From NCBI GenBank assembly GCA_934045905.1, contig OW203764.1, positions 26,090,954 to 26,154,953 on the forward strand: a DNA stretch of 64,000 bases, written 5' to 3'. Numbering within the stretch: position 1 is the first letter of the stretch; every line of letters starts with the position of its first letter. A program made the translations under genes and the position numbers. Below, in pieces: positions 1 through 11,968 of the stretch. The notes beneath the pieces were generated by a model. The model had not been told where the DNA came from. It worked only from the letters and a program-made list of their open reading frames with translations, and made no database searches. The DNA comes from Leuctra nigra. Taxonomy: Eukaryota; Arthropoda; Insecta; Plecoptera; Leuctridae.

Positions 1-435
1 ATCTTGTAGTATTTACTATTTAGGTATACCTATGTAACTTAAACTGATGTAATTTTTCTATGGACATGGCAATTTAAATCAGAAGACATTTGAGATAATT
101 TTCTTGTATTTAATTTTAATTTTGATGTGCTATAATATCATCTTGTAATATTTACTATTTAGGTATACCTATGTAACTTAAACTGATGTAATTTTTCTAT
201 GGACATGGCAATTTAAATCAGAAGACATTTGAGATAATTTTCTTGAATTTAATTTTAATTTTGATGTACTATAATATCATCTTGTAATTAGGTATATAAT
301 CGTAAATTTTTATTTGGACATGGCCATTTAAGTCGGAAGATACTTCATGATTCTTGTGAACAAAGTGAAGTTGAATTGACCGTTATTGTGTGTTATAATC
401 TTGAATTTAATTTTAATTTTGAGGTGCTATTATAT
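1..435. repeat. 139-bp tandem repeat, at least two full units
   Basis: Unit 1 (1-139) and unit 2 (140-278) are nearly identical. A third, diverged and partly deleted unit runs from 279 to about 435 and ends with the same run of A/T-rich sequence (AATTTTAATTTTGA). Units begin with ATCTTGTA. The array touches the window edge, so more units may lie to the left. No coding potential is visible. Confidence 0.85.
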
Positions 436-520
436 GACCACTAATAAATGTTGTCTTAAACTTACCAATTTCATATTTTTCCCACATGTAAAAATTTATA
501 TTTAAAGGCTAACGTAGTAA

Positions 521-658
521 GGGCCGGTATAACCAAAGTTAATCTGAGCCGGATTAACTAAATATTGGACTAAATTGGACTAAGCCAATCAGATACCTCA
601 AAATGAGTGAAACAGTTGAATTTAATCCAGCACAATTTAACTTTGGTTATTACGAGCC
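521..658. mobile_element. Short inverted-repeat element (MITE), TAA target duplication
   Basis: The ends pair as inverted repeats: left end GGGCCGGTATAACCAAAGTT, right end AACTTTGGTTATTACGAGCC. TAA flanks both sides (518-520, 659-661). A 3-bp TAA/TTA duplication is the hallmark of PIF/Harbinger (Tourist-like) elements; the family assignment is inferred from that alone. No protein is encoded. Confidence 0.65.
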
Positions 659-661
659 TAA

Positions 662-2214
662 TTGTTATTAAAAAGCATTTGAAAAATCGCGCCAAATCAT
701 TCTGAGCATGCGCTACTTCAACCAATCAGAGAGAGGAATATTTGGAATCCTTCCTGTCTCGATTGCTTCGTGTTTGCACGAGCTTCATTTGTTTTTCATC
801 AACAATGTAAAAAAGTAATTTCAACCATTTTACAGAAGTCAAGTCGATTTAAGCTAATTATAAGCGGTTAATCAAAGATATTTAGAATATGAGGTGGTTT
901 TATACCCATAATAATTTCTTCTGCAGTTTATTGCACAGGTAACCATTATATCACCACAGTACCGAAACACAGATTGACAGCCGTTCTGACACGTTACACC
1001 AATATGGCCTCTCAACAATGAGATGATGTCACGTGCAAACTATGAATTGGTATCACAAATAAAGAATGTGTCGTGTGTATCGGGTCACGATATCAACTTC
1101 ACCTTTATTTTAACGGCGCATTATGACACTATACATTTTCTTTATTTTTCTTACTAATACTCATGGTCATGGTTTACATTTGAAAACTTATGTAATTGAT
1201 TTACCATAATAGGTATGATTAAATTGCCTTCCTTCGTACCTCATTTACGTATTTTGTTGGGCATTTGGTATGTTAATTACGTAACGTGTGTATTAATGAC
1301 GCACAATCTGCTGACAAATATTGCTGTCGTTTTATATTTATGCATACCTCACTGGTGCGCATTGGTCATGTTATACATGACGGGACCCTCTAGTATATCA
1401 TATTCATATGGTATGGTATATGGTATGTATGAATACGATAATTCTAATATAAATATAAATATAATTCTGGTGCAAGACTATACACTATCTGTAAATACCA
1501 TATGATATTTTTCAGATAAAGTATAGTATTGAACGAATTAAAAGTTGAAAATGACCTACCAATACAACGTTATGTGGTCGAGGATGACGTCAAATTATGA
1601 AATATAAGAATTTGCAACATTGGACATAATAGGAAAGGTCCTAACAGAGACATTTATGTAAAAAGATAAAACGATATTTTTGAGATAACGTAGTCTTGAA
1701 ATGGGGAGACGAAACATAATATACTTGATAATGCATTATGTCACGCTCTTGATAAGCCAAGCGACTCTGATCGTGATAAAATTATAAGTGAGTTCGGGGT
1801 GAAATTATCTTTCGATAGAGTGGTCACAATCATATTGTTGTGTGATTTTTTAAATTAATATCATATCTTGGTAATCCAAAGTCACAGCCTTGATAATCCA
1901 GGGTCAATCAAATTCAAGTAATGACATTTGTACCCAGGGTGTAATTATCTTTCGATAGAATCGTCACAAGCTTTGTTTTGGGGCAACTAAGACATGTATT
2001 CGAATTAATATGAAATGCCCAAATTTTGGCCACCCCTGCCCAAAATTTGTCATGATTAGGTACTACTTTTCGAATATGGACCTTACTTGATTACATTAGT
2101 GTAAGTTTGTTCAATAAATATAAGCAGAACCTTTTTTAATAATATTTTTTAAAATCTGTCTACCCCAAACTTTCCACCCCTTCCACCCCCAAACAGGGTG
2201 ACATTTTGATAGGG
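662..2214. other. Non-coding, AT-rich; diverged direct repeat
   Basis: I see no gene here. Two related segments at about 1738-1830 and 1860-1985 share blocks such as GGTGAAATTATCTTTCGATA / GGTGTAATTATCTTTCGATA and TGATAA-CCA runs, so they look like an old duplication. The open frame at 1215-1505 has repetitive AT-driven composition and no recognisable motif. Confidence 0.5.
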
Positions 2215-2350
2215 ACCCGGGGCCCTATTCTAGAACTTTTAAATTCCCAATTCCACTAGAATTCGACTCCATACAATGCTAATTCCTTATGGCTGTGACC
2301 GAATCCCATAATAATGGAATTGGAAAATCGTTCTAGAATAGACCTCCAGG
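2215..2350. mobile_element. Short inverted-repeat element (MITE)
   Basis: The ends are inverted repeats built on CCCTATTCTAGAAC at the left and GTTCTAGAATAGACCT at the right, extended by a weaker GACCYGG match. The terminal sequence resembles that of the elements at 6421-6566 and 10710-10854. I could not settle a target duplication. Confidence 0.5.
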
Positions 2351-3170
2351 TCTAAGTTTAATCAGTATTTTTTCTGAACAAATGAGCCAAAATCCACGCT
2401 TCTATCACCAAACGCGGAAAAGTACCTAGTGTTATTCCACTTAATCTGCTGGACTACTTGGTCCATTATTTAAAATATCTAAACGATACACACCGAAGTA
2501 GTCTCGTTGTATATAGGGAAGTTGCAAACACTATATGAAAATAATTTTTTTAAATGTTTTAAAATCATAAAATTACGGAACCACTAGACCAAATCACTAA
2601 ATCACTAGTAGTGATTGATTCGAAGTAAACTTTGAATTACAATATAATATGTGTAGTAGTACTTACGTATAAGGCGATAAAGCAACACCCAAAAATCTGA
2701 AGTGCTGTAAGTTGTATCTCTGTACTGATTGTCCTAGTTTCAAAACTATCTGCGCAAATTGTTATTTTGTATTTTCGTGGTAAAATGTTAAAATGAACCT
2801 TAAAAACTGTGCTTTCTTTGCTTTATATGCTTTTAACAAATTATAGGTCCCCTAATATTATAATTCATATTTATTATTTTCAGCAAAATAATTATCAATT
2901 TTAAGAACTACACATTCTTTTATTTGAACTTTGGCAAAATCTGAAAAAATCTGAAAACTTTACATTTATTTATAATATTATACCTATCTAACAAGGTATA
3001 TACCTACCTCAATTTTTAAAAATAAGTGGTTTGCTGGCAAATAGTTGTAATTTTTCAATATACATTCGCAAAGCAACTCGCCATAACGCAAGGCAATGCA
3101 AACCATGCACTAAGAAAACGAGCAACTTGTTTATCATATAAACATTGTTCAATATTGGTGAAGAACTTAC

Positions 3171-3258
3171 CAGGCGGATAATTGTGTGGTCTTTTCAGCT
3201 GCTGCCAGAGAAATATGGAGAACCCAACTAGCAGTGCAATGAGTATTGTTAGAGCCAT
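3171..3258 (-). CDS. Possible first coding exon of a cytochrome P450 (partial)
   Basis: Reading leftward from ATG at 3258-3256, the exon encodes 29 residues plus one base: a hydrophobic anchor (ALTILIALLVGFSIFLW), then basic and polar residues (QQLKRPHN) and the start of a proline-rich hinge (YPPG). This order, N-terminal membrane anchor, short basic linker and PPG(P) hinge, is typical of microsomal P450s. The exon ends in a perfect donor, G|GTAAGT, splitting the glycine codon. The next exon would be expected to continue the hinge, but nothing like a P450 core (helix I, ExxR, heme-binding Cys) appears between 1 and 3170 on the minus strand. Either the gene continues left of the window across a long intron or this is an isolated fragment. 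Other anchored enzymes could start similarly. Confidence 0.45.
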
Positions 3259-3411
3259 TGTTAGCAGATGCAGCGGACTCTCGGGAAGCTGGAGTACAAC
3301 AAGTGCAACTTGAAGTTTTGCCAGATTGGATAAGTCGAGTTTCCCGTTTTGGCATGTGAAATTTCCCTTTTCATCAGAAAAATTCCCTGCAGCAGAGTCA
3401 TTGCAAATCAA

Positions 3412-6400
3412 TTAATTTGATATTTTAATAAGTTTATAATATGGTTCTTCTGTATAAAGTACGTATAAATTGGTACTGTGTACACAGTAATAAAGATTTT
3501 TTCTGGAAATAACCCTTCAGAATAAACGTTACATCCATAAAAAAATGAAAACTGTGTTTCGATTTTTTTTGGAATTCTCTAGCTGTAAATTGGCCATTTG
3601 AAGAAAAATATACACAAAAATATGTAGTCAATACAATATGCTTTGACAAAATAATTTTAGAATAAATGTTATATTTCCTGAAATGTAAAAATTCCCTTTT
3701 TCATATCAAGTTTCCCTTTTTACCTTCAGTACCCACAAATTCCCTGCATTCCGGTAAATTTCCCTGCATCTGGCAACCTCATTGCTATCTCTCCCGCTAG
3801 TGAAATGCAATCGCGAGTTGCATAAGTGCATGCATGCAGGCTGTCAAACCCGTTAGGAGCAATACACGCTTAGAAGGCGTTTATCTATTACAAGTGCTTA
3901 TAAATTCATGATTATAATCTATTATTGTCTGTGGTTATAGTTGTTCCGACTTCAATAGACAACTATCCAGCAAACCGGGTTGTTATTACTTTTTACTCTC
4001 ATAAACGGAGAAAACAATATTACACTAAAAGTAAATTCATGCTTAACAAATAAAATGTTGAGAAAAAGCAGCAGAGCGATTCACTGAAATTACGTCATCT
4101 GATTTAATTCAGCTATCAATAAAATTAATTAAGTTTTGCCGAACTATAAAATAACATAGGAACTTTTATATTTTTTTGCAGAATTGCATGATATTATGTT
4201 TTTATAATTTTAAATATAATATATTAATTTTACATTTATGCAATGCAAAACTAATATCTGTAAAATTTAAAATAAATAAATGCTACTTTGAGTAATTGAA
4301 CCGTTACTATTTGGTGGATAATCTTGTCAAATTGTACCCAATTGAAAAGAAAAGTGACCATGTAGTGGCCATCATTGTTGATATTATGGATTATTTATTG
4401 AAAATAATAATGTAAAAGAGCTACAATATTTTGCACCGAGACGTTCTTATCATTATCAGTTCGACTATGGTTTACGGGCTTCAGCGATCCGATAGCATGC
4501 ACTCTATACCCAGTTCAAGACGGCACTATCTCAAAAAAAATATATATATTTTTTTACATAAATGTTGTTAACCTTCTCCTATTATCTCCAATGATGCAAA
4601 GAATAGCGAACGATGTTTGCAGATAACGACATACCGATGGTGATGTATTGCCCATAGCATTAGGTAATTTCAATTTTTAATTTGTTCAAGACAGCACTAT
4701 CTGCAAATATCCTATGCTTTATACAGATAGTGCTGTCTTGCACCATAATTATATTATGTAAACCTAGAGTCAAAACCAAATCCATGCGTTTTTGCAGATA
4801 GCTGTTCTGTTGCTCCTAGATTTTACCATGTTAAATCTGTCTGTAGAAATAAAACTTGAGAAGAATTATGGTTCAATATGGCACTAGGTATCTGCAAATA
4901 ACACTGCATTGAGCAAGTTATTGAACAAGTTACAAGCTACCTAATTGTCAATTATAATAATCCAGTCAATATTTTGAAAAGTAGGTAGTACGTTATGCGT
5001 TCTACTGTTGAGACTAATTATACTCCAGTCACTTCATAAATTAACCGGAAATTCAAACAGTATTAATACGTGATTTCCTCAAAATTGTCTGTAAAATGGC
5101 TGCTCAAAAACGTCTATAATTTTTTTATATTTGTGAATTAACGGATTAAAATAGTAATTTTTCATTTTTATTTTCAATTAGCGTGCTTTAAATCTCAAAA
5201 TGAACGTGGAAAAATATTTTTTTTCAATGTAAGTCGAAAATGTTTTGAGGAAAAATGGCTATAAATAGCCGATTTCGGTAAACTTTTTATATGTCATAGT
5301 GTATCAAGTGAGGAATATTTCAGTGCAAAAATGAAGTCGATAACTTAAATAACGACTTGTCTAGAGCAGTTTTAATAAAACAGTTTTTTATTTGAATGAA
5401 TATAATTGGACAACAATGAATGCGATCTAGCTGATTATTTTTTTTGAGTTGCACAAAACATTGCAAAAAAAAATAAAAAAAAATTGAAAGTAAAAATTTC
5501 CTTTACATTTTCAGGTGAAAAATTAAATGGTGATTTTGACAAAACACTTGATAACAACAGAATAGCGGTCCTAAATTTGGTAAACTTTCGTTTATGAGTT
5601 ATGTGGGTAGACCTCAATAATATATTGTCAAAAAACATTTTTAGAGACAATTAGTTTGGGGTTGGACCCTTTTTTCAGTAAAATGACTGGAATATTACTA
5701 ACAATAATGATACCATTTAACATTTAACTGTTATTCTGATTGTTAGGCAATTTTGAAATATTAAAATGCCGTTTCTTAACAATGAAGTTTTGTAGATAGT
5801 ACCGTACGTACCTTCTCAATATTTTCACACAAAAAACACGACTAAATACATTTTCAAGGATTCACGCAATTGACCAATGTAGGTGGGCGTTGCCTTATGA
5901 AAGACAAAAGTATTACCGTGGTAACTCCAGGGTTGTTAGAAAAAACAATTTTTCATTCAAACAAATGAAATTTAGAAAGATCAAAGAAATAGCTCACACG
6001 TGTTTAATCTAGTTTAATTTATCACTTGAAATAGTACAATCAATATATTTAAATCATATAAATCATGTGTGATGATTTGCTGGACAATTATTACAGATGC
6101 TACAACGAAACAAATTATATTTTGCCAGGTATGTTGCCAAAGCGTTTTACTTTTTAATGGCGTCTGTCACTGGATAGTTTCGTCAACTTAAAAAGGCCCT
6201 TCCTCTCTTATGAGAAGTTAATTAAGACTGAACAATATTCAAGTAGATAGCTTAAAGCAATACTATTATTAACGGCAAATTGTTGATTGTAAAACTGTTA
6301 AATTCTGTACGAATTCAACATTATTCTAATAATATCATGTGTTCAATTTGTTGTGTATACAAGCTCTTTGGTTGTGACCAAACATTGACTTTTGTTTTAT

Positions 6401-6420
6401 GACGTCGTAGTTTGGTCAGG
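3412..6420. other. Intergenic, AT-rich, no gene seen
   Basis: Neither strand shows a convincing exon. The stretch holds an inverted repeat at 4687-4740 (listed separately), a related single motif near 4512 (GACGGCACTATCT), and a weak pair of inverted ends near 5026 (CTCCAGTCA) and 5680 (TGACTGGA) that could bound an old element. Confidence 0.5.
4687..4740. repeat. Perfect 17-bp inverted repeat (hairpin)
   Basis: CAAGACAGCACTATCTG at 4687-4703 is followed after 20 bases by its exact reverse complement at 4724-4740. It is not followed by a T-run and no gene lies close by. A half copy of the arm occurs near 4512, which points to a repeat-derived element, not a terminator. Confidence 0.75.
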
Positions 6421-6566
6421 ATGGTTATTCTTGAAATAGTTATCACGTCATAAGTAATGACTCATAAGAAAGTCATAATATTAACATGGTGAGAGATAGG
6501 ACAAACTTCCTTATGACATCATAACTTGGAGTTATGACGTGATAACTTTTTCAAGAATAAGCCCCC
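6421..6566. mobile_element. Inverted-repeat MITE, same family as 10710-10854
   Basis: The left arm TTATTCTTGAAATAGTTATC and the right arm GATAACTTTTTCAAGAATAA pair, and further pairing involves CACGTCATAA / TTATGACGTG. The centre contains the phrase CATGGTGAGAGATAGGACAA, which is also at the centre of the element at 10710-10854, so the two are copies of one family. No protein is encoded. Confidence 0.7.
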
Positions 6567-9500
6567 TATCTACATTGGTAAATTTTCAAGCAAAATATTT
6601 TTGTAGTAAATTCTCTTGAATTATAAATCGTAGCCCCATAAAGATAGGCATAAAACATAAACTATTATGTTTTAACTAGGTATTTAGCGGCGTCTTCAGC
6701 AACATAAAAGCTCGTTAATATAGCTCAGTACTATCTATGGTTAATTTTGACAAATTGTTGGTTTTTATTTTTTGGTATATTATTATTCATTGGAATCTCT
6801 TGTTTTATCTTATGTACTCAGCTTTCTTATATCTCATATATTTTTTTACAAAAAAATAAATTGTATGTTATCAATAATATAATTGTGTTCTATCTGAATG
6901 GGCAAGTGGTGATTGAGCCAACTTTAAATAGATTTCTCAATGTTGAGCTAAAAAAAAAAAAAAAAAACATGAAAAGTCATACTTCTTATTGTATCAACGT
7001 CATTTTTAGTTTGTTTTAAAGGTATTTCTTATAAGATTCATCTAAACTAGGATTATTTTATTTGGCCAAGTACAAAATGTATTAATACTAGGAAAACGCT
7101 CAGTGTAACGCGTTGATGAGCGAGCACAGAACATGCAACATCCCCAGTCACGATACACGACACGTCACAAGACGATTTTCTGTGCAACTTTACAATCTCC
7201 ATATAAATACTCTGGATGAATATCAGATCCATAGTGTCGTGACTTTCCTACATACTTTTTCCAGCTTTTGACAACCCATACTAAACTCGTAAAATGACAA
7301 TTAATACTTGACTGATTGGGCTTAGAGTGTGTAAAATGTTAGATTATGTTGGTCTTGATCACCATGCAAAACATTTTGATTGTCGACCAATCAGAAGATA
7401 TTATTTAAACTACCTATTGGAGGATTTGGCATTCGTACTCCATCCGATTTGATATGCGATAGTTTTATTGTAAATTGACTCCAAATTTACAACAAATTAA
7501 TAAATTGTATTAATACATGTATTAATAAATACAATAAATTGTCTGCTGTAAATTGTATTTGCTTGGCTGCTCTACAGGCCTTGGAGCAGAAGCTATGTAG
7601 TATAAATTTTACAAATATTTCAAGATTATGGAATAAAATGTCCCGAAAATGACAAAATCTTTTGAAAAGAGCACGGAGCACGGAGCGCGAGCACGGATAC
7701 ACGCAACACCTCGAATCGAAATTATGTATATCGAAAATGTCATTAAAAGCCAATAATTCTTGAATTTCGTCACAGACTAATGTATAAAAATCTCCAAAAT
7801 CTCAAAAAAATATTAGTTCCAATAACCTTGCTAAGTTTTAAGTTGATCTATTAAACCTTTCACAGGATCTCGTTCAAAAAATATAACTGGGACCAATCAT
7901 ATGATATGATATTAGTGTGTGTACACAATATCAGATCAATCTGTTGAACGGTCATTATTAGTTTCATATCGTTTGAAACTTTCTGCTCTAACTACCTTGC
8001 CTTGAACTGAAGATTCGAAGTCGCCGTGAATTTGACAGCCAACACACAAAATGTCCCTAAAATGACAAAAACTTGTAAAAATAACGACAGATTAGACTGA
8101 AAATTGGCAAATATACCTTAAATGTTGGTACCAATGTCCCTGCCAAGTTTTTAGTTGGTCGGTCAATCGGTTCTAGTTTAAATTTCAAAAATCACTGGAA
8201 AAATGGTTTCAAATGTGAACCAATGGGATGATTTGGCTGTAAATTTTTATGATTGGGTATAATGTTGGTTGCAATGACTTTGCAAAATTTCAAATTGATC
8301 GGACCAACCAATCAAAAGATAATTTTTCTAAAATTTGAACCAATCACAGGATTCCGCTCAAAAACGATCCCAGAGACCGCATAGATTACGTTAGTAAGTC
8401 TGCAAAATTTCAGATCGATTGGTTGTGTGGTTTGACTTGGGCAGTGCAGGCAAAAAAAACAACAAAAAAACAAAAAAACACACAGAGAAAGTGCCATAAG
8501 AGTACCGTGGTGACGCTCGCTCAATGAAGTGCAATACAATTTCGTAAAACATTTGCATCTTGAAGAAAATCTGTGTGAAAATTGTAATTTTCCTAATATC
8601 CCAAACATCCTACTACACATGAAAGATCAATTCAATAGCTATAGATTGTAAAAAAAATAATTCCATTTGGACCTTCCCTTTCATTGTTATCTTGTTTAGA
8701 AATTGTACCTGTTTTGAGCATTGTTACATTTCTGCAACAATGAAAATTAAAGAAAAAAAATTTAAACAAAATAATTGTTCTAGTTAGCTTGCCATCTTTT
8801 TATATAATAATAACCAATAGCATTGGACTAAAACTGTAGATTTTTTTGTCTTTCCATAGATAGTACCTTAATTGCATAAATCCAATCAATGAGCTGGCAT
8901 AGAAGATATGATATGAATGATATGATATTTAGACTCAGCGCATTTTATTTTTAATTTAGTTTTGTATCCTGTGAGGATTGGAAATGGGGAGTAATTAAGA
9001 GAATGCATTTCACAATAATATCTTAAATTTAATATAGAATTTGAATGCAATGTACAATAAAATTAATTTCGACAATTTGTACATTATAATATTCTAACAA
9101 AGTATAATGTTTGTTTGTATATTTACAGGAATGTACATAAATTGATTGAATTGATGTGTGTGTAAAACGTTCAAGTTCTGGTCAGAGTCAGTCCAAAGAT
9201 TGCACATAGCAAACCTTGCGAAATAACATTTCAAGTCATTGTTTACTATTTATTTAGAATACTAGATCTATATTCATTGGCTTATTATTGTATAAAACTG
9301 TGTGATCCTTATCATGACGTACCCAGTTTATAAGTCCTTGTTTTATTTTTCTGATAAAACAAAAATAAAATTTCTATATTACCTACAATGAAAAAAAACA
9401 AGAATCTTAATGTAATAGCTATGCCTATTAATATATTATAAGTGATCATTTATAACAATTCTTTCAGAACACTTTTTGGATAAAATGACACAAATTTTTA

Positions 9501-10709
9501 ACTACATCACAACTAACTAAACAATAACAAGAAACACTAACAATAAAGTGCCAATTAATATTAAATATTATATACAGAACATAATTGAAGATAATAAAGA
9601 CACTGCTGAAAATATTAATAAGTATTATAATAATGTGATGAGAGAGCAACAGTATGAGAGTAGTAAATGGCAAACAACTTTGGAACCCATTCTCACAACG
9701 TACTCGGTTCGAGAATCAGTCAAGGTGTCTGGTTCTCGAAACACAGAAACATCTCAGCATAAGCAGTAACTCAGGGAGCATAAGAGAATACCATGGCGAC
9801 TATTCACAAATTAAATTCCACCCAAATTGTGTATGAAATAACTAAATATTTAACCAAAAGTTTGCTGTACCCCGAGATTAATTCTCCGTATATTTCCTTT
9901 CAGCATAACTAGAGAGCCTGTATCGTTTTACCTTTGAACCATTCAAGTTATTTATAATGTGAAAAATAATTTTATTTATTCAAGATTTATTTATTTAAAG
10001 TGATAGTTTTTATATTCAAAATAATACAATGCATAATACATGTTGCATGTACAATATGCTATGCTTGTATATGCTCCAATAAGCATAGATTGTGGCAGAA
10101 CATGCTAATGTTATTAAATTACACATTTGATTAATTGTGTTGTTCATTAAAACCGATATACCAGCTAAATTATAAATTAGAGGCAACATAGGTACTTGAA
10201 CTATGAAAATGATTAAATTAATATCTATTTGAATGGTTCAAAAGTTAGGACAATATACACGAATATTATCTTGAGAATTAGTCTCGGAGTACAATCGATT
10301 TAAAAAGATGTATGGTGGCTACTGAACGTTGGTGTGGATTATAAATTGTTATGCGAGGCTTTTTCGTTTATTCCAAATAATGTGTTGACAAAGAGTAGCC
10401 CTGTAGACTGGGGTATGAAGTAGACGACACAGAGACCAATAATTTTGAAGAGTTCAAGATGCATATATTTCGTTCGTCGTTACATTTAAAAATATTGTAT
10501 TGATTTTAAATGTCTACAATTCTAGACAGATGTGTTCCGTAACGAACGAGTATAACTGGGGAGGTATACAATAATTATGTTGATTTGATCGCCCACAAGG
10601 CAAGTAGATAAGTCAAAAGTAAATTTTCAGCGAATAGGAGTGGGAAGATTTAGTTAATACGTTTAGTGATTCTGGAATTGGTGTTAATAACATATCTATT
10701 AACATACGT
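6567..10709. other. Intergenic, AT-rich; degenerate repeat field
   Basis: No gene is supported. From about 7370 to 8470 there are repeated, diverged phrases of the type 'aaaatttcagatcgatTGGt' and 'aaccaatcacaGGAT' spaced at roughly 120-200 bp, which looks like the tail of an old transposon. A purine/A-rich run follows at 8450-8490. An 18-base A run lies at 6951-6967. A small imperfect inverted repeat based on TTCGTTCG...CGAACGA sits near 10466-10560. Confidence 0.45.
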
Positions 10710-10854
10710 GGGCCCCTATTCTCGAAACAGTTTCACGTCATAAGTTATGAATCATAAAAGTCATAATATTAACATGGTGAGAGATAGGACAAACCTCCTT
10801 AGAATCATAACTTGGGAGTTATGACATAATAACTGTTTCGAGAATAGACCCTCC
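10710..10854. mobile_element. Inverted-repeat MITE, same family as 6421-6566
   Basis: The ends CCCTATTCTCGAAACAGTT and AACTGTTTCGAGAATAG are inverted repeats. The internal CATGGTGAGAGATAGGACAA block matches the element at 6421. The terminal GGGCCC-CTATTCT also resembles the element at 2215. No protein is encoded and no target duplication is clear. Confidence 0.7.
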
Positions 10855-11320
10855 TGGTTCATAAAACACAAAGAGGCCAAAAAAGAAGAAGAGAACCATA
10901 CGAACGAAGACTCTCGCATAACAAATATCTACACAAAAATATGGAATATAACTTTTATTAGCCTTTGAAGCCATGTATGCAAATACTGCCCAATTACAAA
11001 TTTTGATTATTTCTGGAATTCAGGAATAGATAAATTCACACTTATGTAGCCGAAACAAGTATTTTACCGGTGGACTGCAGTGGAAATGAGAATAAACTAC
11101 ATCTACGCTTCAAATGAATCTGGAATAAGTATAAGAAATAACTGAGCTCTTGGTTTAATATAATATTTATGCTCTCTGGTTAAATCATTGACTGTCACAC
11201 CTTGGGACAAGCGCTTGGCGGAATATCATTTGTCACGGTGAAATTTGAGGCGGCACTATGTGGACAAATACAACACATTTGCACCCACAAAAGCCAGCAT
11301 TCACACGAAGAATTATATAA

Positions 11321-11337
11321 CCCCCCCCCCCCCCCCC
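11321..11337. repeat. 17-bp C homopolymer
   Basis: Seventeen consecutive C residues on the plus strand (G on the minus strand), 630 bp downstream of the CECR2 stop codon. Length is likely to be unstable in cloning and sequencing. Confidence 0.9.
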
Positions 11338-11968
11338 AAACATTTTCTTCATTTCAAGTTTAAATGTCAGGAAGTTTCAGTTCGATGACAAAGTGGTTCA
11401 CAGCTTTTGTTGGATTAACAATGAGTAATGACTAATTATTAAAAGAGGCCTGAGTTAACCTTTGATATTCTACAAGACAACAGAACATACTGAATCTTCG
11501 TACATTTAACATCTGTGTATGTAGAAAAGAAAGCACTACTCAATATATAAAGATTTATAGCAAAGGAAACACAAAATATATCAAGTAACCTATCTGTGCT
11601 ATTCCAGGCCTCTTTATCGACTTGTTCAACTATAGTTTGGTCTTTGACATCTTCAATCGAAGATAGCAGGTACAATTGCCTGAGTTGCTCATCCCAAACA
11701 GAAGTGACAGTCAATGTTGAAATCTGCTTAAAATCTTCTTGTCAATAACTATCTTCATCTAACTGTAAGAGCCTCTGCTAAGCAACGTAACTATTAACCA
11801 GCCTTATCACTTCCACGTAACCAACTGATACCTACATATATCTTCCACCTACATAACACTATTATTTGTTTAGAATTTAGAGAGGTAATTGAATTGGTAA
11901 TTTTATCAGCTATCCGATGTTTATCAGGAAGTAATAAGACCAGCACTAAGTGTCTTTGGTAAAGTCTA
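11338..11968 (-). other. Downstream flank / probable 3' UTR of CECR2 with an unexplained open frame
   Basis: On the minus strand just past the CECR2 stop there is an open frame (11439-11714) whose first 45 codons (about 11714-11580) have a mixed, coding-like composition (begins MTVTSVWDEQLRQLYLL) and then turn into AT-driven sequence after a possible exon end. I do not recognise it. It could be an alternative 3' exon, a fossil of a transposon, or chance. I did not find a clear AATAAA on the minus strand close to the stop. Confidence 0.3.

Noticed and set aside
3259..3411. N-terminal extension of the P450-like frame up to 3411
   Set aside because: The added residues derive from a low-complexity stretch of TTCCCTTTTT-like repeats; the anchor fits better as the true N-terminus.
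5026..5690. MITE bounded by CTCCAGTCA and TGACTGGA
   Set aside because: Only nine matching bases at the ends and no clear target duplication.
6747..7019. 90-residue plus-strand frame
   Set aside because: Composition is that of AT-rich DNA (Phe, Ile, Leu, Tyr, poly-Lys from an A run); no motif.
8312..8620. 102-residue minus-strand frame with a Cys/Phe-rich stretch
   Set aside because: It crosses an A-rich run and a degenerate repeat; the Phe/Cys run is a by-product of it.
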